A DNA stretch of 64,000 bases from Euwallacea fornicatus (Eukaryota > Arthropoda > Insecta > Coleoptera > Curculionidae). Made by a program: the position numbers and the translations under genes. Where the stretch lies: positions 1,860,001 through 1,924,000 of the forward strand of contig NC_089568.1 in NCBI RefSeq assembly GCF_040115645.1, given 5' to 3'. Within the stretch, counting starts at the first letter, position 1; the number at the start of each line of letters is the position of its first letter. This document shows, one piece after another, positions 11,003 through 21,800 of this stretch. The notes under the pieces are model-generated. The model was not told the origin of the DNA, did no database searches, and saw only the letters and a program-made list of their open reading frames with translations.

Positions 11003-13452
11003 ATTTTATTTGATCCGAAAATTCAAACCTAATAGAAAATAGGAAAAATGCCCCCGTCCACTTGAAAGATTTCTTCTATTCCTCTTGAGATATTCGGGCG
11101 ATTTCTTGTCAATAAAAAGAAGACGAATAACTACATTTTCAGCTCGAGTTTCAGAAGGTTCAATGGGCAAGCGACGTTCAGCTGACCGCAGTAATATATT
11201 GAGTGTTTGGACTTTTCCGTAAATCACCTGTTCAAGTCGTACATGGAAGGGGGCCTGGGTTTAGGTGTGTTTTTATTTTCCCTACGAAAACTCTATACCA
11301 TCATCACGATTATTCGCCCAATGGCCTTCAAGAAGTAGGTAAATGTCGAATACGTAACAGTAAATAGGGGATCTATCTAGTTGATTTCTATCTCTCTATT
11401 TGACACGAAGAATGCCTAAACGATGCCTGTCCATTTGTTTTACACAAGAAGAAATACAGCGGTTACTTATTTCCTGAAATATTGCTTAACGTATGCTGCC
11501 TTATTAGACAATATTTTCGGGTTGACTGATGAGACCTCGCGTTGCTTTTGGCAAGATCTTAATCAAAGTCTCCTACATTTCCAAGAATTTGTCAACGCAA
11601 CGATCCTATAAACAAAATAAATAAAACCAAAACATAAACCCTTCACCCTTAGTATTTTGTTTTGTCATTCCCTTATTGCCTAGTTTATTATACGGGGGAT
11701 GATTTATTTCAGCTTCGCTGGTATATTTAGTTTTTGCGGAAAGTCCGACAAATTATCTTTGCGATACTTGCCCCATATATCCACGAAATTGTGATTCATG
11801 CATAGAAATAAATCAAAGGAAGTAAGCATGTTGGTGTCACCTAACCAAAACTTTTCTGTCTCCAAGGAGATTAAATCAAATTATTCTTCGCTTCTTTCCC
11901 TTCTTTTTCGCCCTTTACGGAGATTTTTATAAAATATCTTCATATTTCGGTTATAGGCGGTGTTAACGACCCGGCTCAAGAGTGGTGACAAAGTTTATGA
12001 TTTATGTGTCGCCACTTCGCACATGGAACACTCGCCAAAGTTTGTTAATTAATATTTGTTTGAAATAACTCTAATTTAAATATTTCAAAGTTACTGCGAA
12101 ACGTTATATACCGGATCTGCAATTTATATAATTTCACATAAGGTAGGTGAATGTGTTCATCCAAAATCTGCGTTTTTTACTACTTGGCGATGTGTGTTGA
12201 ACCTTCAACATTCATTGAAACTTCTCATAGGTAGAATAATGGCGGGTGGAGAGTGGAGGCAGATTCACCAAGGAATGAGAAAAGCCGCGCAACAGAACAC
12301 TTTTTCGAATATAGGATAGATAGAGTAGGTAGACAGGATCCTAAAGAGGAAGTCACAAAATAAGGGAAAAGCTGCTTTGGAATCTTCCCTTCCTTTTTTG
12401 TTAGTCAAAAATTCCGTTTCTGGGTAAATTGTGTGCACTGAATCCACCAAAGGTATGTAAGCATAGTGGGATTACAAAACTTAAAAGCGGAGCACTAGAG
12501 ATGGAGTGACTCACTGTCCCCACTACGGCAACAATAAGTCCCAATTTTTATTTGTTCCTCATGTTTCTGTTTGTCCTTTGATGTTTACCGCTTCGCATGG
12601 AAATACGCAACACAATGGAACATTTATTTCGGTTGCGGTAACAGGAAGAAACATACCGTAACTCGCAGGAACATATTAGTAAACATGGAACGTAAATACA
12701 AAAGTTTCCGTATATTGCATTAGTGGATACGTATTTTTCGATTTTTACGATGCTATGTGTGTCTTTTCAAATTTTGTTGATGTGTTATTGTTATACTTGT
12801 TCCTGATTCGTTTTTAACTAAATCGACTGTTTTCGTGTGCACAGTCAGGCTGCATCGGAAACATCTTTAAGTTGACTGTTCCAAGGTGGTTATTTTCTTT
12901 TGCAGCCAGCTGAAGCTGGAAACACCAAGTTCTGGATGATGAACAAAAACGCCATTCGAAGGAAAAATACATATTTTCACTATTATTTCCCGTGACGGGA
13001 CGGATCCAAACTTTCCCAGCAGTATTAAAAAATGTCAACAAAACTAGAGTGTCAAATTCGATTGGGCAGTTAGCTTCGCTCTCTGTGAACAAGTCACATG
13101 ACATGCACCTTGGTTAATATGTTTGAAATGCAACTTGTGAGATTTTCCGCTTCTCGATGTCCCCCGTACCAATAAATCAGCAGAAGAATCCCACAAAATA
13201 TGCGTATCTCTCTATTCGCTTTGTGCTGATAGCTATTATTCCCCCAGCATCTGAAACCGTAAGCTTAGTACGGCGTGTAAAATCCCAAAAGTCCATGAGA
13301 ACATCTAAACAAATAGCAGCTAAATATGTACTAATTAACAAGGCAGCAGCAGTGTTTAATTACCCGTGAGAAATGTACGTGCATCAAGCTAACAGGGAGA
13401 AGTTTTGCCTTATTTTCTAAAATAAATTTTGGAGAGTTGCGAGGAAATTATA
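11003..13452. other. Intergenic AT-rich DNA, no gene recognised
   Basis: Only short, unremarkable frames on both strands (for example 12814-13104 minus, 96 codons). No inverted repeats or target duplications stood out. Confidence 0.5.
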
Positions 13453-13845
13453 TAGGGTGTTTCAAAACTATGGGATCACACTTTTAGGAATTTTTCGGAG
13501 CGGCAATAGAAGACATCTGAGTACAAGAAACCGCGTTCACAAACGTGTCCCTAAGGCGCTACGGCTTTATGATGCTTTAAGACAGTTATGTGCAGAAACG
13601 TGTTTTATTGAGTTTTAGTACGTTTTATTTAAATTTATTTGCACAAAATGACGTAACACAAATTGTTCAAAATTCCGTTTCAGCATTTGAATGTACCTGT
13701 TAAGTGCTACCAGTGTTTTAAATCATCGTATGCCCGTGGCGCCTTAGGGAGACATTTACAGTTACGGGTTCTCGTACTCGAATGTCTTTTATTGCTGCAC
13801 TGAACAATCTCTAGATGTTTGATCCCATAGTTCCGAAACATTCTG
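13453..13845. mobile_element. Palindromic MITE of about 390 bp
   Basis: The left arm starts TAGGGTGTTTCAAAACTATG. The right arm, read in reverse complement, starts CAGAATGTTTCGGAACTATG. Both arms continue in register past TGGGATC and CCCTAAGGCGC, about 150 bp each. TA flanks both ends (13451-13452 and 13846-13847). There is no coding capacity. The TA duplication and CAG-type ends place it among non-autonomous ITm derivatives. Confidence 0.85.
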
Positions 13846-14661
13846 TATAAACCCCACGTGGACATAGACGCTTGTTTTTGAGGTGAGAGATTTGCTTTTG
13901 TATTAACATGAAATTTTGATCAGCTAGATGAAAGTGTGTAGAACCATAAATAAAGATCCCAACCTACTAAATTTTTATAAAGCCTGGCATCACACGATTC
14001 CTCAATTCAATCTCATCTAATAAAATATATGATGAAACTATAAAAAGGCGGCCCAAACTTTCGGGTCTGCTGTATAAAAGAAACATAAATGTCTTTCTGT
14101 AGGTTTTCGGAAACCTTTAACTTATCAGGAATCATATGGAATGCCCCATGCAGGGCATAAAAGGGATGGCGAAACACGAGGGAACAAATCCCCTATATCG
14201 AAAAACAGCCATTTCGTCACATATTCGTCATGCTTGCTGAAATGCGAGTAATCTAGAAGGTAAAAGACACATTGCATGCGTCCGTTGAGTCTCTACATTA
14301 AGATGTTTAATTGGTTAAAAGAGGATCCACTTTGTGTTCGAAACAAGCTCTGTCAGAGCAGAAATGCTTTGCAAGTACGTCGCATGGCAAACCGCATGAA
14401 AACTGATGAGGCAAACTAATTGCACAACAAGTATTCGGACGGTATTGCAACAATCTCCAAACTTAACCCTGCTATATATCAATTTCCAGACTGAAATTCC
14501 CCCATTTCGACCATTTACCTTAGCAACCGTGAAACCGAGCCAATTTAACAAATCAAAGAACCCGAACACGCGGACGTTAAAACCGATCGGTAAACCTCAA
14601 ATTTTTCATTCCCCCGGGCCCGATACGTAAATTTGCACGCGGATCAATTCAGCAAAACAGA

Positions 14662-14968
14662 CAGGGTGTTTCTAAAGAGTAAACATTGACTTAGCTTCGA
14701 CGGTGGGAATATCTTTTATGGCCTTCGGATTCGCTTGAGGGTCAGTTATTATCATCTTGGGTGTATATGCACTGCCGGTAGAAAATGAATATTTCAGCAT
14801 CGAGAGCAGGGAGTTTGAAATATAGTGGAAATTGAAAGGTTAAACATGTATTTTTAAAGCGATCTTTCTTGGAATGAATATCCCATTTTTGGGCACAAAA
14901 TTATGAACGGTTCCGTATTAGGTCGTGCGGGCTCGTGCTCAAGTTCAAATTTTAAACAGCACATCCTG
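14662..14968. mobile_element. Candidate small TA-flanked MITE
   Basis: The left end reads CAGGGTGTTTCTAAAG and the right end, in reverse complement, CAGGATGTGCTGTTTAAA. Similarity of the terminal 35 or so bases is only moderate (ACTTAGC against ACTTGAGC further in). TA follows the right end (14969-14970); the left end is preceded by GA. It lies immediately upstream of the next element. Confidence 0.4.
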
Positions 14969-14986
14969 TACAAATAGACGCATATA

Positions 14987-15798
14987 CAGGTGCTCCGCGA
15001 TCTGTCTCCCGTACATCACAAACGTGTTGCCGGATCAATTCTAACAGGGTCTACCTAAGGCACATCCGGAACTCAATCGTAACGAAGTTACAAACGTGTT
15101 AGTTTTTCTTTTATTATTTCTATTAGTTTTTGACCTGTTTTCCGTTTTTCCTATTTCGTAAGACATAACAACAACTAATCATTTGTAAATTACTAAAAAA
15201 GTGGAGCGCATGCGACTGAGAATTATTTATTATTACAAAACGAAGTTTATCAATTACCATGATTTGTTAATGAATCGCAATTTACCAATAAATAAATATA
15301 ATTTATTATCATAAAATTAACACTTAGCCAAAAACTAGTTATAAAAACAGAATTTAATTGGACGAATCGTAGCAAATTTACTCCCTATTCTGTATCCATC
15401 ATTGAAAGTGTTCTTCGCCCTGATTACAAGTTTGAGCTCTCGTCAAAATGGAAGACGTGGCTCTTTTAAAATTCCTCAAAATACTGCAAACATTGTTATC
15501 TTCATTTGTAATGTTAGTAATAAGTGGTTCTCCGTTTTCAAGAGTACGTACGTGAACAAGACTTTGCAGCCATCCCAAAAGAGAATAATCGAGTGGCTTT
15601 AAGTCTGGAGACCATGTCGGCAAGCAAGCATCAATTCACCAGTTTCAGTTACACCTTATGATGTAACTTAAAGAAACTAAAATTCTTTCAGTTTGGTTAC
15701 GATTAGGTCTAGGACATATGTTCACCAAACGTTTTCGACTTAAAGTTGCTCCCGCAACACGTTCTTAGGCTAGTGCAGATACGTTACGAGACGCCCCG
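14987..15798 (-). mobile_element. Internally deleted mariner-like element, minus orientation
   Basis: TA (14985-14986 and 15799-15800) flanks terminal inverted repeats of about 110 bp. The left one begins CAGGTGCTCCGCGATCTG and the right one, in reverse complement, CGGGGCGTCTCGTAACG. Both contain ACGTGTTGC. Inside lies only the C-terminal third of a transposase on the minus strand, so the rest has been deleted. Such copies depend on an enzyme made elsewhere. Confidence 0.75.
15399..15623 (-). pseudogene. C-terminal fragment of an ITm transposase
   Basis: The minus-strand frame reads WSPDLKPLDYSLLGWLQS, the block carrying the third catalytic Asp (PLDY). It continues through VHVRTLENGEPLI and ends RAQTCNQGEEHFQ before a stop, matching the usual C-terminus of this family (RACI...GGHF). 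The N-terminal DNA-binding domain and first two catalytic Asp residues are absent, deleted with the middle of the surrounding element. Confidence 0.8.
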
Positions 15799-15800
15799 TA

Positions 15801-18800
15801 CAGGCTTAAAGCAGTTCTAGTCGTCTTATGAGCAACTGGCTCTATGTAATGAGGAAAAAATTTAAATCAGCAAAACTTTTGGATTTTTCACTAAACAGCA
15901 GACTAGAGTATTCTCGTTTTTATTTCTCACCATATAATTTTCATTTCAAATATGAAAAGAAATCTAACTTTAAAGTTTTTTGTAGTATAACTGTTTTCGA
16001 ACTAAGTTCATTGCAAGACTAACTTGTGCATAATTATTTGATAAGCTCCAAGTTTTGTAAAACAATCTTCACCCTTTCAAAGTATCATTAATTACTCAAG
16101 CTTACACTAAAAGTTTAACAATAACTACTGGTTTTCAAAATGTTTAAATTATCTAAAACGTTTCATCTGCTACGCGTAAAGTTTTCCTATATTTTGTTCA
16201 ATTTTGGCTTAAATCAAAAGAACCGCACTTTACAATTCGCTTTGACAGTTAGAGCTTTTACTATTGAATCATGTTCAAAATTCTATTTTCGCTATTTTCG
16301 AAGATGCACATAAATGTGTTTTTGACTTATTAAGTGAATCGGTTCGGTCGTAAACGATACAGACGAATAGTCTTCCAGAATAATTCGTCTCGGTATAAAA
16401 TTTTATAGACTCTAAAGTTTTATTATCTGCTACGTAGGAACATAATAGAGCCGCACATTTTGTGTTACGAATTCGGTCAGGCAAATTACATCGATGCTTT
16501 CCCATTTAAAGTAATAGACTCGACAGAAGGAGGCTTTTGGAAGCGTATTTTCATGTAAAGAGATAAAATAATTTCGATTTTGGAAAATTTCGGGAATAAC
16601 AAATGTATTATGTGAAGTTGATTTCGAGAATTTTTTTTTAGAGGCTTTGACTCTTGCAATCGCTTAGAAGTGCATAATCGACATTTGTAATGCAGTTACC
16701 ACAAGAACGTACACTTGTAATATTACATATATATGTCGGCGCCATCATAAATTTAGCGAATACCCCTACGTAGACAGGCTCTGTGTATTGGTACGACCCT
16801 ATGTAATCGATCGGGGTTCTGGGTTTTCTCGCTATTCTGTTGAAACTAAACCATTCATGTTCTTTATGATATGACTTCCAGGAACCCCAGGAATAAGGGA
16901 CGCACTTGTTGTTAACACGCAAGGGGGGCAAAACGGGGCCAGGGGACGAAATGAATATTGTGTGACAGAGTAGTAATTATCGAGATTTTGGGTGGTAGAG
17001 GTCTGGCTCCGGATTGTCATGTCTCTCATTCTTTGATTTGATTAATATACGGTTTACCTTTGGTGCAAGCGATTATTGCCATAAGACATTCATTAGAATA
17101 TAGGGTAGCCGATAGTTGGTCTGCTACATGTGAATTAGTGTAATCTTAGCGACAGTTGTTTTATTTAATAAATAAGCGATGTTTAGTGACTATAATTAGT
17201 GTTTAACTTGGGACTCGTGGCTTCTGAAAGCACTTCTTCCTCTCATTATCCGACATATATTTTAACATCTCTTAGATACGATTAATGTTTCGCTCGACTT
17301 TAATGCCAGAATTTGAAACGAACCAGCAACAGTGGTTCGGAAATGTCCTTATAAAACAATTTTTGTCTTTGTTGACATCTACTACCTGTTGTCAGTATAC
17401 CCAATATTAACAATTCAAAATTATCTTTTGATTACTAGAATGTTCTCTCATGATACGCACGCATTAAATCCTAATTGACTCTCTTTGGCATTTGATTATT
17501 AAATATTCCCCAACATATCAGTCGTTCGTTTCTAGATAGGCTCTTTTCATTGTTCAAGAACCCGACCATACGATAATACGTTCATATTTTTTTCGCATGA
17601 ATAATAGAACAATGAATAATTTAATGCAATTCGACCACTTTCTATATGTTCCAATGGAGTATTAAATTCGCCGGAAAGTCTGCTAACTCAAACAAAAACT
17701 AATTTTCAACTTTTATTTTATCTCTCTAAAATATTAAACTCGTGTATAATAAAGGCATGAGGAAAAACTAATACATTAAGTCGAAACGAATGAATGATGT
17801 CCGCCTTTTTAATGGAAATTCAGAGACGTAGCACTCTATCATTTAGAGCGTTTTCGCGCCCCGACAAAGATCTCCAAACACATTGTCCAATTTGAATAAT
17901 GGCCCCTGCCGGACTGGACCGCTATACCATCCATATATAATCCGGAATTCATAGAATTAATTAAATTCTTCATTCTGGAGAATAATTTTTGTCCCTGTTC
18001 CGTTCTCAGTTCAGCTTTTTTGTTTCAATTAGAAACTTTTTATCTTGTGCAATTCTCGCCTGAAGTTTTTTAATTACTTCCAGCAGGAGATATCTGGTTA
18101 TATACGATATTGGTGGATCCGGATTGGAGGGATATTTAAAGCCAATTATCTTTAAGCAATTAGAAATCATTGGCCCTTTTCCGTTTATTACATTTGCACC
18201 TTGATGAAAATCCAGGCAAAAGGGGAATGAGTCCCAATGAAATGCGCTATTACTGTTATATGTCATTTTATTTATGACTGAATAGTATTCATTCTTACAT
18301 GGTATGAAACTTTCGGAAAGCGATGCACCGGTTCGAAAACTTTTTAATATAAAAGCTCAAAGTACCGGCATTTTTGATGGGTTTGCCAAAAAGCCAAAAA
18401 CCTGGATAAAATACTGGTGATCCCATTATCAGCCATCTAGCAATGGAGATTGCACGTAAAATTCTCGTACTCCGAAATTTGCTTATGAGGAACATGAATG
18501 CCGTTGATTGTTCAAAGGGTGCCACGTGAATATTCCTAAATTGGTACCAGATCAACAGGGTGTTTAATAAATATTTTGAAGAATATTAAGGAAAAAAAGT
18601 TTAAACTAATTTTTTTACCTCGAAATAACTAACTAATTAATAATTATTTACGCGATATAAGCGAGAATTTTAGGAGGGTTTTGATATTCGGTAACGTCTA
18701 CACTTTGTATTTGAGGGAACGCTGCTGCAAATACTGCTTAACAGTATCTCGAGCTCGATGAAAACAGCTTTTTGGACAATTGATTTCACTTCAATCTTGA

Positions 18801-19930
18801 TACAGTTCATTCCTCTATCTAGGTATTTCTTTAACGGACCTCGAACGATAACAGTTTGAATAAGATAGTAAGGAGGAATGTCCAGATTGATTTCTATTTC
18901 CATCGCCATAGACTGAAACCGAGAAATTCGAGTAGCGACTCCGTAAGATGATCTGTGCGACAGGAGGAAACGAATATTTTACTAGAATTTTCATAATGGG
19001 CATAAACCGCTGGAATGCTATGAGTGACGTATTTCTGTTATTCGAAATCACTTTTACCCACCAACTCACTGTGACCGGTTGGAGTCCGTGTTACCATCCT
19101 AATGTGGCCTCTGCCCGTCAAATTAAGCTGAATTTCCCATGTTTTGTTGTATTTTTTTTTTAATTAATTTATTTCGTGTTTATGCATTATCCTGTTCATC
19201 GTGCAAGTACAAAAAGGTAACAAAACGTTGACCCGACGGATTGCTGCAATCGCTAACTTCTTACTCATACAGTTACATGTTTGCTTTAGCACACACAAAC
19301 CACCAAGCGGGAATAAATACACGAGCCAGTAAGCAAAACATATATCAGAGCTTATCGTACAGCGGAATGAACATTCCTAGTTGACTGGCTCTCAGAGTGG
19401 AAGAACGAACCACTAGCCGAGACATAACACGTTAAGTTAAACCCAAATAAGCAAACTAGATCACGTTTGTGGAAAGTTTCATGAAACGAGCATAACAGGT
19501 CCCGAGTGGAGAAAATGGAGATTTAATTGGATTGCAGATAATTTCTGTATGTATCATGCTTGTTTTACCGAATCGGTCTGATTAAATGGAAAAGAGACAT
19601 TAGCAACTGTTTCTTTTATTTCATTAGGAAGTAACGGCTCATACACGAGTGGTAGTTGTTGGAGTGCTGAAATTGCCTGGTACGTGGATAGCCCCAGAAA
19701 TACCCGACTTAATAAATAGATGGCGATTTTTCTGCCAAAGATTTGCCCATGCCACAAAGACCTAACCTTTAAAGGTTTATGTCTAGAGTTAATTTGTATT
19801 TGTTTTCGAACCATTTTTGTATGACCGCTTTTACCGATTTTGTGAACAAAAATTGGTTATCAATACGCGATTCAATACTTCCATATCAAAGGTCTTAGTC
19901 CATGTAACATGACTGTAGAGTTAGATTCTC
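15801..19930. other. Intergenic AT-rich DNA, no gene recognised
   Basis: Several short open frames occur on the minus strand (16638-16931, 18006-18266, 18670-18909). None shows a motif I can name. A CAGGGTGTTTAATAAA at 18556 resembles a transposon end but I found no partner. Confidence 0.5.
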
Positions 19931-19949
19931 CTCCGGGGCAGTCTAGTCC

Positions 19950-21000
19950 TTCGTTCGTAACCATAATATATTGGATGCCAGAGTTTCGTTCGCACGAGCT
20001 TCCAAGACGAACTCGACAGTGGTCGACCCGATCACACTCCAGATCTGACCCCTCCAGAAATTCTCGTCAACATCCTTAAAAGTGTGCTGGAAGAAAGGCG
20101 TTTCAAATAGTACTGTATATCGCATTTTGACCGAACAATTCGGTGCGAGGAAGCTTTGCGCACGTTGAACAAAAACTGGACACTCGGGATGTTTCAAGGG
20201 AAAGCTCGGAAGGCTTCGCAGCAATAAAGCCCAGTTTTCGCGTCGATTTATAACTATGGATGAAACACGTTTCCCTCATTGACACCTGAGACGGAAGAGC
20301 AGTCAAAAAAAGGGCTCAAGTGAGAGAATCGGCTCCAAAGAAGGCGAAAACCGTTTCGTCTGCTGGAAAGGTGTGTCGTCAGTGTTTTGGGATACTAGGA
20401 GGATCATTTTTATGGACCATCTCCCTGAGGGAAAAATAATAAACGGGGAATATTATATATTGTTACTAATTCATTATTGGTGGTGGTTGCTTATTTACGA
20501 CTGTTATTCGTTGGGTGATTCAGTCAAGTTGTGATGATGACGCGGCCAACAATGCGACTTGCAATGTGTAATCCCTACGACCTAGTACTTTTGAATAATT
20601 CATTCGATTTGGCGAAAAAGCGAAATAAAGACGTGTAGTGGAGACTCGGTGTATTATTTCTTCTAAATTGCAACAATCGTCTGAGCAGAGCAATCGGGAA
20701 AAAGCGACCATATTTGGTAAAGAAGGAATTCTTGTTTCATCGAGGCAACGCACTTTCGTCATCGCGATAACCAAAATCAATCGACTTGGTTTCGGAATTT
20801 TTCCTCGCCCGCTCCATTCGCCAGATTTAGCCCCCTCAGATTATTTCCTATTTCCCAACATGAAAAAATGGCTCGGTGGAAAGAGTTTTGCCAATAATGA
20901 CCGGCTTGAGTCCGAGGGTGATGCCTATTTTGAAACTTTCGAAATTTCTTACTATAAACTAGGTATGTGTGTCAATGTCAAGAGAGACTTTATGTTATAA
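19950..21000 (+). pseudogene. Mariner (irritans-like) transposase pseudogene
   Basis: The plus strand, with several frameshifts, carries the order of a classical mariner transposase. The first Asp block is ITMDETRFPH near 20250-20279. This is followed by SAPKKAKTVSSAGKV, then FWDTRRIIFMDHL and KIINGEYY. The second block is LFHRGNAL near 20730, where FHQDNAP is expected, so the second Asp is replaced by Gly. The third block, HSPDLAPSDYFLFPNMKKWL (20818-20877), keeps its Asp. About 200 bp of unrelated sequence and stops interrupt the stretch between GEYY and the second block, and the extreme C-terminus is shortened. The clear LAPSDYFLFP motif supports the mariner call; the subfamily is inferred from NMKKWLGGK. 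No terminal repeats were found. Confidence 0.85.
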
Positions 21001-21308
21001 TTTTACACGTTCCTGTTTTTTTCCTCTAAGTGTTAGGCCGCATACTTCTAAGAGTATTCCTAGTTAAAACTAACTGAGAATAACGTTCGGCCTTTACTGA
21101 GGGTTCAGACAAACACGCTTGTTAAAATTTTGGTTACGCCATTTTCATCAAATTCCTCTGTGTGAGTCTTTGTAAGTGTTGGCCGAGGGGTGTTTTTCCT
21201 TTTCCAAAACCCCTCCTAACATAGAAATTATTTTATCATTGTTCGATTTGGTGTAATAGACCTGCTATGAGTATGCCTCCAATAGGCCTATTTCCATTAT
21301 CCCCACTT

Positions 21309-21787
21309 TTTTTTTTCTTTTTCATGTTACAATCTGTCACATATTAATTACAAGGACACTCAGCAACTTTTATATATGAACTTACAAAGGACAAAACAAA
21401 ATATAAATGATTGAAGGGTGACCGACATCTCGGTCCTCCTCCCATTAGGTGCCGAACCTGTCGCTAAGTTCCAGTGGGTTGAATCTGTTCAATACACTGG
21501 AATATCGAGAGGAGTCTAAGAGATTCAGCGCAAGGTGGTTGGGATGATTGTTTAGCCGGATCATGCACCTTCTGGCCTGTCTCCGGATTTCCTCTCTCAC
21601 GGTTACCATTTTGAGGTCGTTATGCAAAGTAAGGTTGCTCACGTACCAAGGGGCTCCCGCTCGCATGCGCAGAGTCTTTGACTGGAATCGCTGCAGGATC
21701 TCTATATTCGAGTTGCTAGCGGTTCCCCAAAGCTGGATACCATAAGTCCAAACTGGCTTGACAATACATTTATAGATTAGGACTTTG
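21309..21787 (-). mobile_element. 5'-truncated Jockey-type LINE insertion
   Basis: Perfect 13-bp copies of ATTATCCCCACTT flank the insert (21296-21308 and 21788-21800). The end next to the left copy is a T-rich tract on the plus strand (about 21307-21322), that is, a poly(A) tail in minus orientation. The insert contains the 3' end of a LINE coding region and about 140 bp of 3' untranslated sequence. Duplicated target, A-rich tail and 5' truncation are the expected result of target-primed reverse transcription. The intact duplication suggests a fairly recent event. Confidence 0.9.
21448..21787 (-). pseudogene. C-terminal end of a Jockey-clade reverse transcriptase
   Basis: The minus-strand frame reads KVLIYKCIVKPVWTYGIQLW, then SNSNIEILQRFQSKTLRM, APWYVSNLTLHNDL, and ends RFNPLELSDRFGT before a stop. 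This is the region downstream of the reverse transcriptase domain in Jockey-like elements of insects. The frame has no stops over about 113 codons. It continues into the target site only by chance. Endonuclease and polymerase domains are missing because the copy is 5'-truncated. Confidence 0.88.
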
Positions 21788-21800
21788 ATTATCCCCACTT

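Noticed and set aside
16638..16931. 97-codon minus-strand frame
   Set aside because: No motif, no splice or start support.
18006..18266. 86-codon minus-strand frame (NGKGPMISNCLKIIGFKYP)
   Set aside because: It looks somewhat protein-like but matches no family I know, has no neighbouring exons and no splice context that I can support.
18556..19140. Possible minus-strand transposase fragment next to CAGGGTGTTTAATAAA
   Set aside because: Motif likeness (FSLWRWK for FFLWGWMK) is weak and no second terminal repeat was found.
19943..20780. Minus-strand frames of 67-93 codons
   Set aside because: Antisense to the plus-strand mariner pseudogene.
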